64,000 nt of DNA from Breviolum minutum Mf 1.05b.01 (Eukaryota; Sar; Dinophyceae; Suessiales; Symbiodiniaceae). The DNA is taken from assembly GCA_000507305.1 (NCBI GenBank), contig DF241089.1, positions 40,579 to 104,578 on the forward strand. The letters run 5' to 3'. This document shows, one piece after another, positions 27,901 through 38,521 of the stretch (positions are counted from its first letter, which is position 1; the number at the start of each line of letters is the position of its first letter). Under the pieces are notes generated by a model. That model was not told the origin of the DNA. It ran no database searches and saw only the letters and a list, made by a program, of their open reading frames with translations. Position numbers and translations under genes: made by a program.

Positions 27901-28183
27901 TCCAGCTCATATGTGAGAGTGCTTCCAAGGTGGGTAGTGTGTCTGACATATTATTCATCTCGTTTTGTTCCACACGTGTCACATGTCTCAATATTTTAAA
28001 CCGACGTCCATCTACCCAATGTAGATTAGGGGTCCTTTTGAGGTGTTTCAAGATCCTACCCCTCCAAAGCCTCCCGTAGGAATGAAATGTTTAACAGTAG
28101 TCCTACCAAGTTGAAACAATTCGCGCCCAGGTACCAGAAAGGTGACTGCGTTCAGCATGGATTTAAAGGCATTGATGCTAATC
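23042..28183 (-). CDS. Unidentified multi-exon gene with a hydrophobic, probably membrane-spanning segment
   Basis: Minus-strand blocks at 28183-28135, 27724-27629, 27051-26907, 26231-26157, 25249-25176, 25079-25013, 24421-24348 and 23103-23042 can be read in compatible phases. The second block gives an uninterrupted hydrophobic stretch (VMMLLFVSTLGSFIAQVVG) suited to a transmembrane helix, preceded by INAFKSMLNAVTF and followed by charged, soluble-looking sequence. The pairs 25249/25079 and 24421/23103 are linked by split codons. The layout recalls a channel or transporter S4-S5/S5 region, but I cannot name a family. It may be the 5' part of the helical-tail gene. Confidence 0.42.
23357..23460. 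mobile_element. Family alpha MITE-like element
   Basis: CTAGTTGGTGGTTGAACC ... GAAACCACCA, internal ATGCTCGTCAAATTGGATC. Confidence 0.8.
23633..23735. mobile_element. Family delta palindrome
   Basis: GTGTACCCACAGGATCCATGG ... CCCATGATCCTATGGGTACAC around the conserved TATATTTACCTACATTTATGG core. Confidence 0.85.
24348..24421 (-). CDS. Candidate exon encoding VSGNSADFIRKDVWKRSRN...
   Basis: 74 nt, acceptor TTAAAG|G, donor TGTAG|GTGGGT. Phase 2 exit matches the block at 23103. Other frames and the plus strand are also open. Confidence 0.33.
24941..24984. repeat. TATC tetranucleotide microsatellite
   Basis: About eleven ATCT units following a TA tract. Confidence 0.9.
25013..25079 (-). CDS. 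Exon encoding ENMNDSTARFRVIMSLASAK...
   Basis: 67 nt, acceptor ATGACAG|G in phase 2, donor AGACAG|GTGAAC in phase 0. Confidence 0.52.
25176..25249 (-). CDS. Exon encoding ELVRITLREIAWNTGTRHSF...
   Basis: 74 nt, acceptor TTTGGAG|G, donor CATGC|GTGAAA in phase 2. The split codon joins in frame to the block at 25079 across a 96-nt intron. Confidence 0.52.
26157..26231 (-). CDS. Candidate exon encoding IRDGGITSSGGDWGNSYPE...
   Basis: 75 nt, phase 0, probable GC donor CGGCGG|GCAGAA. This GC-rich block (26150-26265) is open in several frames on both strands, so the frame is uncertain. Confidence 0.33.
26907..27051 (-). CDS. Exon encoding KAREKGDRAV...DARYDDMAIQW...KAQE
   Basis: 145 nt after a strong acceptor (CATTTTTTTCCAG); an alternative acceptor 10 nt later would give phase 0. 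Charged and helical, donor CAAGAG|GTGTCA. Confidence 0.52.
27629..27724 (-). CDS. Exon encoding a predicted transmembrane helix
   Basis: 96 nt, 32 codons, acceptor AATCAG|G, probable GC donor AGAGAG|GCCCC. About 24 consecutive hydrophobic residues (FVMMLLFVSTLGSFIAQVV...), then GYLAYRE. Confidence 0.6.
28135..28183 (-). CDS. Exon encoding ISINAFKSMLNAVTFL
   Basis: Acceptor TTTGAG|G, donor TTTCTG|GTACC. An alternative donor at 28106 (CTTG|GTAGGA) would lengthen it but breaks phase with the next block. Confidence 0.5.
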
Positions 28184-28612
28184 CTCAAACAGGGGGAAGC
28201 AATGCACATGTTGACAAACAAAACAAGGTTCAACTATGGTAGCTATAGCTAGGAAAACAAATCATAATGACATGTCTTTCATCATGCTTGCTGGCAGGTA
28301 CACAAACATCATCGCATCGTTCTATGCATATATATATAGTTCTTGTTTTACTGAGTCCGATATATCTGGTTCCAATGGTGCTGGATTCCAACATGTTGTC
28401 ATCATCCTTTCACCGAGTTGTTCCTTGAACAAACCTATTTCTAAAGGGACCTGATTCCATGACACATGCTTGCCCAAAACTGTTTTACTTTTTTTGGTGA
28501 ATGTGGGACAAGTGACATGAGCTCAACATGAGCTCAACATGCATTTTTTTCTAGAGGATTCCCTCTATATTACCTACCTGTGGAGGACCTGAAGGGTGAC
28601 GGGAACTAACTC

Positions 28613-28635
28613 GATGTCACGGGGCCCGTGACATC
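28613..28635. repeat. 23-bp palindrome
   Basis: GATGTCACGGG, one base, CCCGTGACATC. Perfect 11-bp arms, GC-rich in AT-rich surroundings. Confidence 0.9.
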
Positions 28636-28670
28636 AACCCTTCCGGCCCAAAGGTGCCACTCAGTCTGTC

Positions 28671-28778
28671 AACCTTGGTGGTTGAACCACCCATATACAA
28701 AATATGTGCAAGTCAAATTGGATCATTTCCCCCAAAATAGGGGTGTAAATCAAACAAATAATTGGAAACCACCACCTT
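28671..28778. mobile_element. Family alpha MITE-like element
   Basis: CTTGGTGGTTGAACC ... GAAACCACCACCTTG. Confidence 0.75.
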
Positions 28779-28837
28779 GAAAATCACGGTCATTTATGCG
28801 ATGTCATTTGCGAAGTTTTACTAACTGGAATGTTCTT

Positions 28838-28896
28838 GACTCTTCTCAACGATCTCAACGTCACTTCCGTCGGAAGTTTTGATTTGGATTGTCCCC
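28838..28896 (-). CDS. Candidate exon encoding TIQIKTSDGSDVEI
   Basis: Minus-strand open block after GGGAAG|G with two possible GT donors. Composition is coding-like, exact 3' end unknown. Confidence 0.38.
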
Positions 28897-29600
28897 CTTC
28901 CCAGGATACCAGTCAGCGCAAAAATGACACAACACATATATACATATTATATAATGTGTATATGAATATGTCTATATATATAAAAGAAATATACAGTATA
29001 GATATTATGTTCATACCACATATCATTTTGAACCAAAAAAAAGCAACCCTCCTTGCTTCCACAAAAAAGCACATGTTTCGATTTACACATCTGTTTCAAT
29101 CCAAGAAAAACACCACCGGGGCAATATTTGCCAGCGACAAAGGCACGTGATTCCACTGGGTGGCAGAATCAATCCAAGTACCACTGTGATGAGATTACCT
29201 GATGTGTTGGTCAACTTTTAGCTACAAGTTTTTTTGGAAGGTGGGAGGAGGTGTGTGATTTACACCCCCCCCATTTTTTCAAGAAAAAAAATGTTTTTTT
29301 TTGTAAAAATGCCAAGAAAAATGAATGTGAAAGTCATAGGCTTCTGTGAGGCCGGCGTGATGGTAGCAAAAATGAACCATGAATGCTGGAATTGAACTTT
29401 GCTTTTTTTTTTTCGGGTGGCCAGTTGCACCATCTGGATATATCAAGAAAGAATGACGATCGCGTGTTGTGTACAGCTTTCCCAAAAGATGATTTACAGC
29501 AAATGACGTTGGTCTTTGGAAGAAGAATCATCTCAAGCAAAGCAGTGTCTCACTGACTCGTGAGCTCCACAAAAGCATTTCCAAACAAAAACATATGTCT

Positions 29601-29633
29601 CGAGTCAACGCCTCGTGATCTCCAAACAAACAC
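29601..29633 (-). CDS. Candidate exon, frame unresolved
   Basis: Block after TTTCGAG|G is open in two minus frames (VFVWRSRGVDSRHMF or CLFGDHEALTRD). Included because of the AG|G acceptor and its order; the 3' limit is only indicative. Confidence 0.25.
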
Positions 29634-29934
29634 CTCGAAATTGGAAATACGAAACTGATCTCAAGATATCAACAACGGAAGTTTTCAGGGTTGGAGCTTC
29701 AGCTTGAGCTCTTTTGCAATTCAATAATCTAGGCCAATGCTGTATATACATACAATAAAAACTGAATACATATGTTCCAAAGCTTACCATCTGACCCCTG
29801 AAAATTGATGGATGTCCAATCGACTCTTCCAAAGGTGCCAGCTTTAGTTTTCATCTGCAGTTTTTAGGAAGGAATAATTTCCAAAAAAAGGATTCACAAC
29901 ATCATCAGCGGATGATTGCTTTCCTTTCAATCAC

Positions 29935-29986
29935 CATTCTTGCAATATTCTAAGGCATGCCCAGCATAATTTGTTTGACGGCCTTC
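29935..29986 (-). CDS. Exon encoding EGRQTNYAGHALEYCKN
   Basis: 52 nt, acceptor TTGCCAG|G, donor AATG|GTGATT, phase 0 in, matching the exit phase of the block at 30210. Confidence 0.48.
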
Positions 29987-30209
29987 CTGGCAAGAAGGCC
30001 GGGTCACTTTTTCATCAAACCTGTTCATCGACATCCTATATGATCTAGACATGTTCTTATTGCACTGGGTGTTTCCATCATGAGTTCAAAAATGAGTAAA
30101 ACAAAAATCTAACACAAATCTTATCTATTGAATCAACATGCTTTTATGCATCCATTAATCATTACTTCCACCAAGATACAAATAATGAAGGGCATCAAAC
30201 ATGTCAAAC

Positions 30210-30288
30210 CTCCTTGGCATTGTTCAGTGCAAGGTTGGCAGCATGAAGTCGCCAGGCATTGGTAGATGCGTCCAATCGTGACATCATC
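30210..30288 (-). CDS. Exon encoding MSRLDASTNAWRLHAANLAL...
   Basis: 79 nt, acceptor GCTGAAG|G, donor AAGGAG|GTTTGA. Very coding-like helical composition. Confidence 0.55.
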
Positions 30289-30357
30289 CTTCAGCATCCA
30301 AACACCTCGTGACCGATAGGTTTTGGAACCTGTGAGTCCTTATTGTTGTTTTTGTTA

Positions 30358-30463
30358 CACCCTCCGAAACTAACATGACAATGGAAAATCACCATCTTCA
30401 ATAGGAGATACATCTTCAAATGGTTGCTGTTCTATTGTCATGCTAGTTTTCGGATGTTTTCGT
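30358..30463. mobile_element. Beta-related element (CAATAGGAGATAC core)
   Basis: CACCCTCCGAAACTAACATGACAATGG ... CTATTGTCATGCTAGTTTTCGG. The ends resemble beta, the core differs. Similar copies lie at 7661-7767, 11922-12030, 16550-16656, 39234-39324 and 51509-51607. Confidence 0.7.
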
Positions 30464-31132
30464 AGTGGTTTTGTGAGATTTGAAAAAAAAAACGCTGGGC
30501 TACATGCCATACCTCAGTATAAAGGTTGTAAGGCGTCAAAGCCCCAGTTTGAAAAACCCTGGTCAATCCCCACCCGATAATGGGGTTTCACTAGCCCTCA
30601 ACCCCCATCTACTTGGAGAGCCATAGCAGGGTACCTTGCGGTTGGGATCTTAGCCACTGAAATTGAGGCTCTACAGTAGGGTTGCTGAAAAAAAACAAAC
30701 ATCCCAACATTGCTCTATATTTGATTACCGATCACATGCAAAAATATATATATATATAAATACAGATATACATACACTGTGTATACAAAAATAGTATCGT
30801 ATGTATATTCATGTAGGGTATCTATTGTTTGGTGAGTGCACACATTATCTTACACCACTTTGAATATAACCAATAGGAGATTCGATAAAGTTTCTGACTC
30901 GGAGACATGGAACATTGGAACTTCACTGTAGCCCGTGAGAATTTCGGACGACTATGGATGGTTGATTACAAAAACCTTAAGTTCACTTATGTTTGAATGG
31001 ATCATCTGCAAACTTCCCTAATTACCCCACTTCAGAAAGGTGGTGCGCGTTGATTTCCCAAATGGGATTTCCAATGGATTTGATTTAAACTTTTGAGAAC
31101 CCTGAGACTTGACCGATTCGTTGCAAAGGTAC

Positions 31133-31181
31133 CGATGAGTGCATTAAGGATTAAGTTTAAAGAAGACACCAGCATCGCTGC
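31133..31181 (-). CDS. Candidate hydrophobic exon AAMLVSSLNLILNALI
   Basis: 49 nt, acceptor ACCAAG|G, donor CATCG|GTACC. Could be part of a membrane helix. Its exit phase does not match the next block, so an exon is missing or a boundary is wrong. Confidence 0.38.
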
Positions 31182-31374
31182 CTTGGTTGGCGGGTAAAGA
31201 TGTTGGCATGCCATGGTAGATTTGGTTTTAAAAAAAAGAACAAGTACAGCAAATATGTTATATGTTTATTGCAAATAATACCAGTAGTACCGCACAAGGC
31301 GGTGGCGGAAGTTTCAAGAATAGGAAACGTATAGGAGAGATTGATTGCTGTGAGTGACGGATGTCAGAGCAAAA

Positions 31375-31716
31375 ACATTGACCAACTGACTAACTAGCTA
31401 ACTGACTAATTGACTGATTGACTGTCTGATTAACTGAGTACTTGCCTAAGTGATGAACTGACCTATTGACTGACTGACTGACTGACTGACTGCCTGACTG
31501 ACTGACTGACTGACTGACTAACTCATTAAATAGCTAACTGACCAACTGACGAACTGACTGGTTGACTAGCTGATGAACTGACTAATTGACTAACTAGCTG
31601 ACTGACTCACTGATTAATTGATAGGTTGATTAACTGACGAACTGACTAATTGACTTACTGACTGACTGACTGACTGACTAACTGCTAATTGACTACTTGA
31701 CTAACTGACTATCTAC

Positions 31717-31751
<35 letters not shown>

Positions 31752-32112
31752 GCTAACTNNNNNNNNNNNNNNNNNNNNNNNNNNNNNNNNNNNNNNNNNN
31801 NNNNNNNNNNNNNNNNNNNNNNNNNNNNNNNNNNNNNNNNNNNNNNNNNNNNNNNNNNNNNNNNNNNNNNNNNNNNNNNNNNNNNNNNNNNNNNNNNNNN
31901 NNNNNNNNNNNNNNNNNNNNNNNNNNNNNNNNNNNNNNNNNNNNNNNTAACTGACTGACTGATTGATTGATTGATTGACTGATTGATTGACTGATTGATG
32001 AACTGACTAATGACTAATTGACTAACTGACTGACTAACTGACTAACTGACTAACTAGCTAACTGACTAAGTGACGAACTGACTGATTGACTAACTGACTA
32101 ACTTACTACCTG
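31375..32112. repeat. TGAC/TAAC tetranucleotide satellite with assembly gap
   Basis: Long array of 4-bp units (TGAC, TAAC, TGAT, TAGC) interrupted by Ns at 31759-31947. True length unknown. Confidence 0.93.
31759..31947. other. Assembly gap (189 N)
   Basis: Run of N inside the tetranucleotide array. Confidence 1.
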
Positions 32113-32122
32113 ACTAATTTTT

Positions 32123-32500
32123 CGACATCAGAACCTCAAAAAGTGCTCCTAACACCTCAGTTTTTTAACATTTTGACTTCAGAATGTGCATTTCGCCACA
32201 GCGGCGTGCAATTCTTCGGACATCTGAACTTCAAAAAGTGCTCCGAAACTGATGTGTTTTGTACATTTTCACTTCAAAATGTGCTTTTCGCCACAGTGGC
32301 GTGCAATTTTTCGACATCTGAACTTCAAAAATTGGTCCGAGACCGTCAGTTTTTTTAACATGTTCACTTCCGAATGTGCTTTTCGCCACAGCGGCGTACA
32401 ATTTTTCGACATCTGAACTTCAAAAAGTGCTCCGAGACCGTCAGATTTTTAGCATTTTCACTTCAAAATGTGCTTTTCGCCACAGCGGCGTGCAATTTTT
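32123..32500. repeat. 95-bp tandem repeat, four copies
   Basis: Copies begin near 32123, 32217, 32312 and 32407. Each holds CGACATCTGAACTTC, a spacer, and CGCCACAGCGGCG. Plus-strand frames read CAFRHSGVQF-like peptides. From memory I associate such peptides with repetitive hypothetical ORFs in Symbiodiniaceae; this is unverified. A non-repeated tail follows to about 32730. Confidence 0.88.
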
Positions 32501-32739
32501 GATTTCTCCTCTGAGCAGCTACCTCCGCACCCACCGCTTTAACAGGCCTACTTTTGGATTGACCCGACACACGAATCATTGAAAAAACACAGCATTTCGC
32601 GACTTCTCTAACATTTGGCGCGGATGTATCTTCTTTCTTCTGACTTTCGCGCTATTGCATCTTCTTTCTGCTGACTTGACTACTCTACTCTGCTTTTCAA
32701 CTGTCCGTATTGTCGGAAGTTTCTATTTAAACTTCCTTC

Positions 32740-33340
32740 GATTATGTATATGTATATATTATATGTATATATATATAAATATATCCAAACGTAAGATACA
32801 TATTGTGTATTTCAAAATGATGATTTAGCGGCGGTCGAACGTGGTAAACAGTATACAGTTCACCTTGAACAAATCCAGAAACCACTTATTCAAATAACTA
32901 TGTGATGGGAAAGAATGGAATTCCTATGCTGGATGATCATCTCTCTATAGTACCAAGTACTGAAAATGAGTACAATCCACATAATCTGAATATAATCCTT
33001 TCAGTGCGCGCATCAGTATGTTATGTCTCAACAATAAACAACATCCGTCTTTTGGAAAATCTAGACAGGCTAAGGATTGTGGTTTCTGATTGCATTGGCT
33101 CTGATAGGTGTAGACAAAATTGCTTCAGACCTCGTCATTAAATTGGAGTCAAAAGGCAACAAACTTTGCTAGTCCATCTACTAGATCTACTAGTTTCCCA
33201 CTAATTAGAGTCTCTTATGTGGGTTGATTCCCAAAGTGTTTTTTGATACATAACCAATAGAGGAGTGTCTTCCAAACAGTTCCAAACAAAATAATTGTAA
33301 GCGATTGTTCAACTTTAGACTAATAGTTGTGTACATAACA
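32740..33340. other. Stretch with no firm gene
   Basis: A plus-strand frame to 33140 (NIILSVRASVCYVSTINN) is open, without convincing support. Confidence 0.35.
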
Positions 33341-33347
33341 AGATATA

Positions 33348-33446
33348 CTAGTTGGTGGTTTCAAGCCCTTTAAAAAATATTAGTCAACATGGGAATCTTG
33401 CCTAAGTAGGCGTGAAAATAAAAAATATTTGAAACCATCACCTAGT
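33348..33446. mobile_element. Family alpha MITE-like element
   Basis: CTAGTTGGTGGTTTC ... TTTGAAACCATCACCTAG. Confidence 0.85.
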
Positions 33447-33850
33447 TAGACAATGTTAGACTAACAGTTGTGCACATAACAAGATATATTTCTTGCACTT
33501 TGGAGACGTTAAACCACTGAGAAGAACTGCGAATCCCAACTACCTCATTCTGACACCTCCGATATACAAAACTACATGTGTTGGGTGTTCATGTGTTGGG
33601 ACTTCCCCGCAAACAGTCACTAGGACTATGACCTTTCTTAATAGTAGGCCAATGTTTTTTTGAACCTTTCTGGGAGAACACCCAAATCATACGCAAATAA
33701 ATTGATGCATGATGAATTACAAGATTGTATGTGAAACACGCAAACTCAGGTGGAGTTTACGTTAGGCACATGTGGTTTTCAATCAATGTCCACAGCAAAC
33801 TTGCAACCGAGATGCGAATTGACCGTCCAAGATACCAGCCACCAACTCAC

Positions 33851-33894
33851 CAATCGTACACCTTATGAGGCCAGATTTTGTCACAGTGGTCTCC
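33851..33894 (-). CDS. Candidate 44-nt exon
   Basis: Between a strong acceptor TTCTTTTAATCAG|G and a strong donor GATTG|GTGAGT. Two frames are open. Confidence 0.32.
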
Positions 33895-34838
33895 CTGATT
33901 AAAAGAACTTGATTTTTATCCTAAGATATCAATACATGGTATACCAATGATACACATAGTCATGATTCCTGCAAAAATGCTAAACTACATGTATACCGTA
34001 TATATGTAAAAATAAATTTATATTGATACACATGTATATACATATCTACACAATCATACATAAGCAGCTCATGTATTGCCAGTTCACAAAAAGGACATCG
34101 TCAAGATTCACGCATTTGGTGACTACGCGGAACATAACTGCACATTTCAGTATGTACATGTCAAGATCATTCAAACAAATCTATCAATTTGGAATTGTAT
34201 TTGCTGACATACACCGTAATATGTACAAGTGGGATCGTCTGAAATGGAGTTGTTTTGTGTAATATGTCTTACACACAATACCATCAAATGTTGGATAGAC
34301 AACTTCATCAAGAAACCATTGGAAGAAAACATACAAAGTGATGCTATTTCATCTATTTTATATAATCACCCCCCCCAAAACATCACACATCTGAGCAACG
34401 TTCACAGTCCTTGGCTGACATTCCATTGCACTTATTGGTTCATAGGGATCCTTAAAATGGCTTATCAGAATCCCTAGACAACTGGGTAGGATGTCATTCC
34501 CTATATACACCAAATTTCATCAGGGTCAACTGGTCAACTACCAAGGTGCTCATTCCGCCTTTTTTATTGGTCATTGAGGTCGGTGTTTTTATTTTCATTC
34601 CAATGGGAAAAAGTTTGGATCTTGAAAATACAATGCTACATAACATAAAGAAACTTTCCGAAAACAACCGGAACCAAATGACCACGAAATAAAAGTTTAA
34701 ACTTTTCGGGTTTCCTTTAAAATAGTCTTTTTCAGGGGTTCCCAAAAAGTTTGAAAGTTGGGTCTTGGTGGGGACAGAGAACTTACAATCCGGAGCCCGG
34801 TCACCCAATGTTGGGTTTGCTTCCTTTCAAAAAACTGC

Positions 34839-34884
34839 CAGGCCAAAGGAACAGAATTAGAATCAGGATGCTGTACTTCATCAC
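34839..34884 (-). CDS. Candidate hydrophobic exon VMKYSILILILFLWP
   Basis: 46 nt, acceptor CTCCAAG|G, probable GC donor CCTG|GCAGT. Suited to a transmembrane helix, but a frame without hydrophobic character is also open. Confidence 0.33.
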
Positions 34885-34931
34885 CTTGGAGCAGGAAACA
34901 AAAATTCGACAAAACGGTAGGTATACCGGAC

Positions 34932-35119
34932 TACTTGGAGGACAATCTCAGGTTTTTAGTAAGTGGTTAAATATATATATATATATATAATCTATAAAAT
35001 GACCATGGTTAGTAAGTCCCCTAAATAGGGTCGTTCTCCTTTAAATGGCCTTTTCATGAATTTTCATCTTATAAATGGGGGTTACTAACCACTTACTAGC
35101 TGGGATGATCCTCCAAGTA
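34932..35119. repeat. Long inverted repeat
   Basis: Arms TACTTGGAGGA ... AGTAAGTGGTTA and TAACCACTTACT ... TCCTCCAAGTA enclose a TA tract and a second inverted pair (GGTTAGTAA/TTACTAACC). Confidence 0.75.
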
Positions 35120-35209
35120 CCTCAATTCAATAACATCAGCCGCCACATCCCATTCAAAAAAAGACAAAGATATCACAGATTGCTTGTATATTCAAATTCA
35201 AACATACAT

Positions 35210-35316
35210 TGGGTGTGGCTCCCTCCCAGTAACAGTGACCGCCAGGATTATTACATGTTTAGTAAGGGATTCCTGTAAACCTTCACTTGCCTTTACTGGG
35301 AGGGGGACACACCCAA
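35210..35316. repeat. Inverted repeat, GGGTGTG type
   Basis: TGGGTGTGGCTCCCTCCCAG ... CTGGGAGGGGGACACACCCA. Confidence 0.8.
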
Positions 35317-35695
35317 ATACACATTCAAATGCCCAGTCTCCAACACATATCATAAATACATCCCACACATCTCAACTAGTGACTAGTCTGCAACATCTTC
35401 ACTTGCACATTGTAGATGAAACAAAATGCTACTTGAAACTTGAAAGCTCAATCGTTGTTTTGGTTCTCCACTTCTGGATGTTCTGGGCCCTTAGAAAAAC
35501 ACATTGAGATATGACACGATGAATAATCACACATACTAGTGAAAATGATGGTCAGTATCATCCCAAAGCAATCCCAACAAAATAACAGTTGCGTAGCAAA
35601 CGAGATTGACACCCAACCTCACATCTTGGCCAACATGATGAAACACGTTTTGTGTGGACACTGGATGTCTCTAGACATCTCGAACACAATTGAAT

Positions 35696-35751
35696 CATAC
35701 AACTGTATATGACCAATTTTCTTCATACAACTGTATATGACCAATTTTCTT
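35696..35751. repeat. 28-bp tandem duplication
   Basis: Two exact consecutive copies of the unit beginning CATACAACTGTATATG. Confidence 0.9.
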
Positions 35752-35925
35752 CTTGTTCTTGTTGGATGACTCTATAATTTAGAAGGTCCTGAGTCCTCTT
35801 CACAACATTTCACATCCACATCCCCATTCACCACCCATGACTTCGACCGCGCTTTCGCATCCCCGTCACACGAAAGCGATGTGCCACTTCTGGTGGTGGT
35901 GGTCCCATAAGGGGAACACCCATAC

Positions 35926-35957
35926 CTCGAAGCATTTCACCGTGGTACCGACCCTCC
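35926..35957 (-). CDS. Candidate 32-nt exon
   Basis: AG|G acceptor and a good donor CGAG|GTATGG. Peptide too short to judge. Confidence 0.25.
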
Positions 35958-36193
35958 CTTCATTGGATCCGTTTTGAAAAAAAAACAAAAAATCTTCTCC
36001 TAAGCATGGAAGCTGAAAAAGGCACCGGGATGGAAAAGGAAACACATCCATACAAACCATGTTAGTTTTCAGGGGTTGACTTTTGGCCTTACATTGGTTG
36101 ACCCCCTACTTCTTGTTCTGCACAGGATGCACAGGAAGGAAAAGGGATTATGAATAATATTAATATACACATGAAATCATACATAAAACAAAA

Positions 36194-36237
36194 CAACAGC
36201 GACAGCAACAGCAACAACAACAACAACAACAACAACA
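36194..36237. repeat. CAA/CAG microsatellite
   Basis: CAACAG then CAA units. Confidence 0.88.
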
Positions 36238-36627
36238 TAGATTTCAGGATCGACTTTAACATACACGGCAACCAAGTATGTAAGCCATAAGTGCCATGAC
36301 AAATCTATAACAAATTCCAATGATTCCTTCAATGGAATCCATGAAATCGATTGAATCGGTTTAACACACATTTACTTCTCCCTCGTTTACTCTTCCTTCT
36401 ATAATCCTGGTTCAGTGGGAAAACAGGCGCTTCCAAAACTACTACGGCCATTCCTTCCACTTCAATTCTATAGGATAAAATGTACAGAATCGAGGTAATC
36501 CATGGTAATTTAGTTTCAACATCAGATTTGTGTTGGCTATTTTGGGGCCATTAAGAATTGTAATAGTTAACCCGAACATTTGCAAATCCGAAAACACCGA
36601 ATCTTAGATTAAAAAAACCTCAGCGAG

Positions 36628-36715
36628 ATCTCACCCGTCGGCCCACCTCCGATTGGGATCACCATGGTGAACGGAGGTGAAGTCGCCGATCGCCGGTGCT
36701 TCAATTCGATGAAGA
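36628..36715. CDS. Strongly coding-like block, strand unresolved
   Basis: GC-rich island in AT-rich surroundings. Plus frame reads EISPVGPPPIGITMVNGG, minus frame reads PPFTMVIPIGGGPTGEI. A donor GACGG|GTGAGA exists on minus. Confidence 0.35.
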
Positions 36716-36984
36716 AAAGAAGGTCAATGGCAACACATCTCCAAGGCTATTTTTGTTGAGTATTTTTTCAAGAAAATTTCAGCAAACAAAGATAAGATGC
36801 GGTGCTTGTGTTTCAGAATGGATTTTTTGTTTTCAAAAGATTCACGTTAAAGAGTCTTGAAGGCAAGCTCTCATTATCTTCAACTACCAAATGATGATGA
36901 GTTTATGTGTTTGATTTCATGAAGGCATTATTTGATTGCATGTTTCACTGAAGTCATAGCCTGCCCTTCAGCAGCAACAAATCA

Positions 36985-37070
36985 ACGAATCTCCCCCGTC
37001 AGCTGTGGCCACAACTGCGAAAAAGAATGGACTTTTGATGGCGTGTCCAAATGGCAGCCACACATTTACA
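36985..37070. CDS. Coding-like block, strand unresolved
   Basis: Plus frame (NCEKEWTFDGVSKWQPHIY before ACAG|GTACAA) has the better donor. Minus frame (VNVWLPFGHAIKSPFFF) is hydrophobic and also open. Confidence 0.33.
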
Positions 37071-37169
37071 GGTACAACTATCTGACTACGCCTACCAAAC
37101 ACAGCGAATTGACTTACTTCTTTCAAACCGTCATGTACACCATAAGATTCACATGGAACTGAACATGAT

Positions 37170-38110
37170 GCTAAAAAAAGTGTCTCGTTTCCAGTCTGGC
37201 TAAAATCAGGTATATATATCTGCTTACCTACATCAATGCCATCTTAGTTTACATCATTTCACGCTGAACCCTCAACCTTAAGGATCCCCATCCCAGAGGT
37301 ATTTCTGTTCAAAGAGGTCACCTTTTTTTCTGGCACTTTTTTGTGGTGCCTAAATTTCAGACCAGTCAAACTATATCATATATAGACATACCATAGTTTG
37401 TATACTAATATAGTGCATATACACAGTCACTAAGATCAAGTACATTTGTTTGATTTGTTAAAATGAAGGTAACACACCAGCACAATAACCAATTTGTAGT
37501 TCATTATATAGTATGATTAAAATTCACATGCGATGTTTGACATTGCAAAATCCCCATGACTTTTTTTTTGGCTACACTTTTTCAACCACACAATCATAGG
37601 GAAAAGGGTGGTATGCTTGGATGTGGGCAGCAAGGGCTGTTTAACCCCTGCAAGGAGACCCTTAAAAGGGGACGGGTGGGACACAATAAATACCTACAAC
37701 CACAAGGTGTATATGGGGTTGATGATTAAGGGTACCATCCCAAGAGTAAGGCCATTTTCCCTATGATACAACAAAACAACCCCACTGACATATTGATAAC
37801 CTTCAAAGCCTTCAGATCTGATTCTGGAAAATTCACGAGTCCTTCATACCCTACCAATATGGATGTAGCTTGCTATGTTGGGAACTGGTTCCTACCCCAT
37901 AAAAACATACACATAAATACCTAGCATATAATATAAAGTTGTCTGTACATAAATATATGTATATATATAGTTTATGTTTATTCCAATTAGTTATCTATTT
38001 CGGAAGGAGCTATAACCTCATTGCCAACCTTTACCATAGTCTAAAATTTGTTGGACTGTTTCTGGGAGTATTTGAGTGTGCGAACTGGTAACAAATAAGA
38101 TATAATAAGA
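37170..38110. other. AT-rich stretch, nothing recognised
   Basis: No exon-like block, only short TA tracts. Confidence 0.5.
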
Positions 38111-38435
38111 AAATTTCATTCTTTGTTGGCCTTTGACAAAAATCAAACTTGAAGATCTTGTCACAAAATTGATCTCCATCCCTAGAAACCCCACTGATGT
38201 AAACCCTACTTTTCTGGGGTTGGAGATCAGGTTAGTGATCTTGAATCCATCCCCAAGTCTTGTTTCTTTGCCTTGTTTATTTGGCAACCGTCCGGGTGAC
38301 CCCCCAACCCCATCACCGCCTCAGGCACTTCCAGAGGTCACGGTTGTGCAAGAAAAGTACTCTAGATGTTGTTATGTTGATATTACCTATCTATATGTTG
38401 TTGTTGAACATGCCAAATTTAATGATGAAACTGAT

Positions 38436-38440
38436 GAAAC

Positions 38441-38487
<47 letters not shown>

Positions 38488-38521
38488 CTGATGCTGATGC
38501 TGATGATGATGATGATGATGA
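38436..38521. repeat. GAT microsatellite with GCT interruptions
   Basis: GAT array with three GCTGAT units near the end. Confidence 0.93.

Noticed and set aside
31375-32112. CRISPR array
   Set aside because: Units are 4 bp with no spacers, and the context is eukaryotic.
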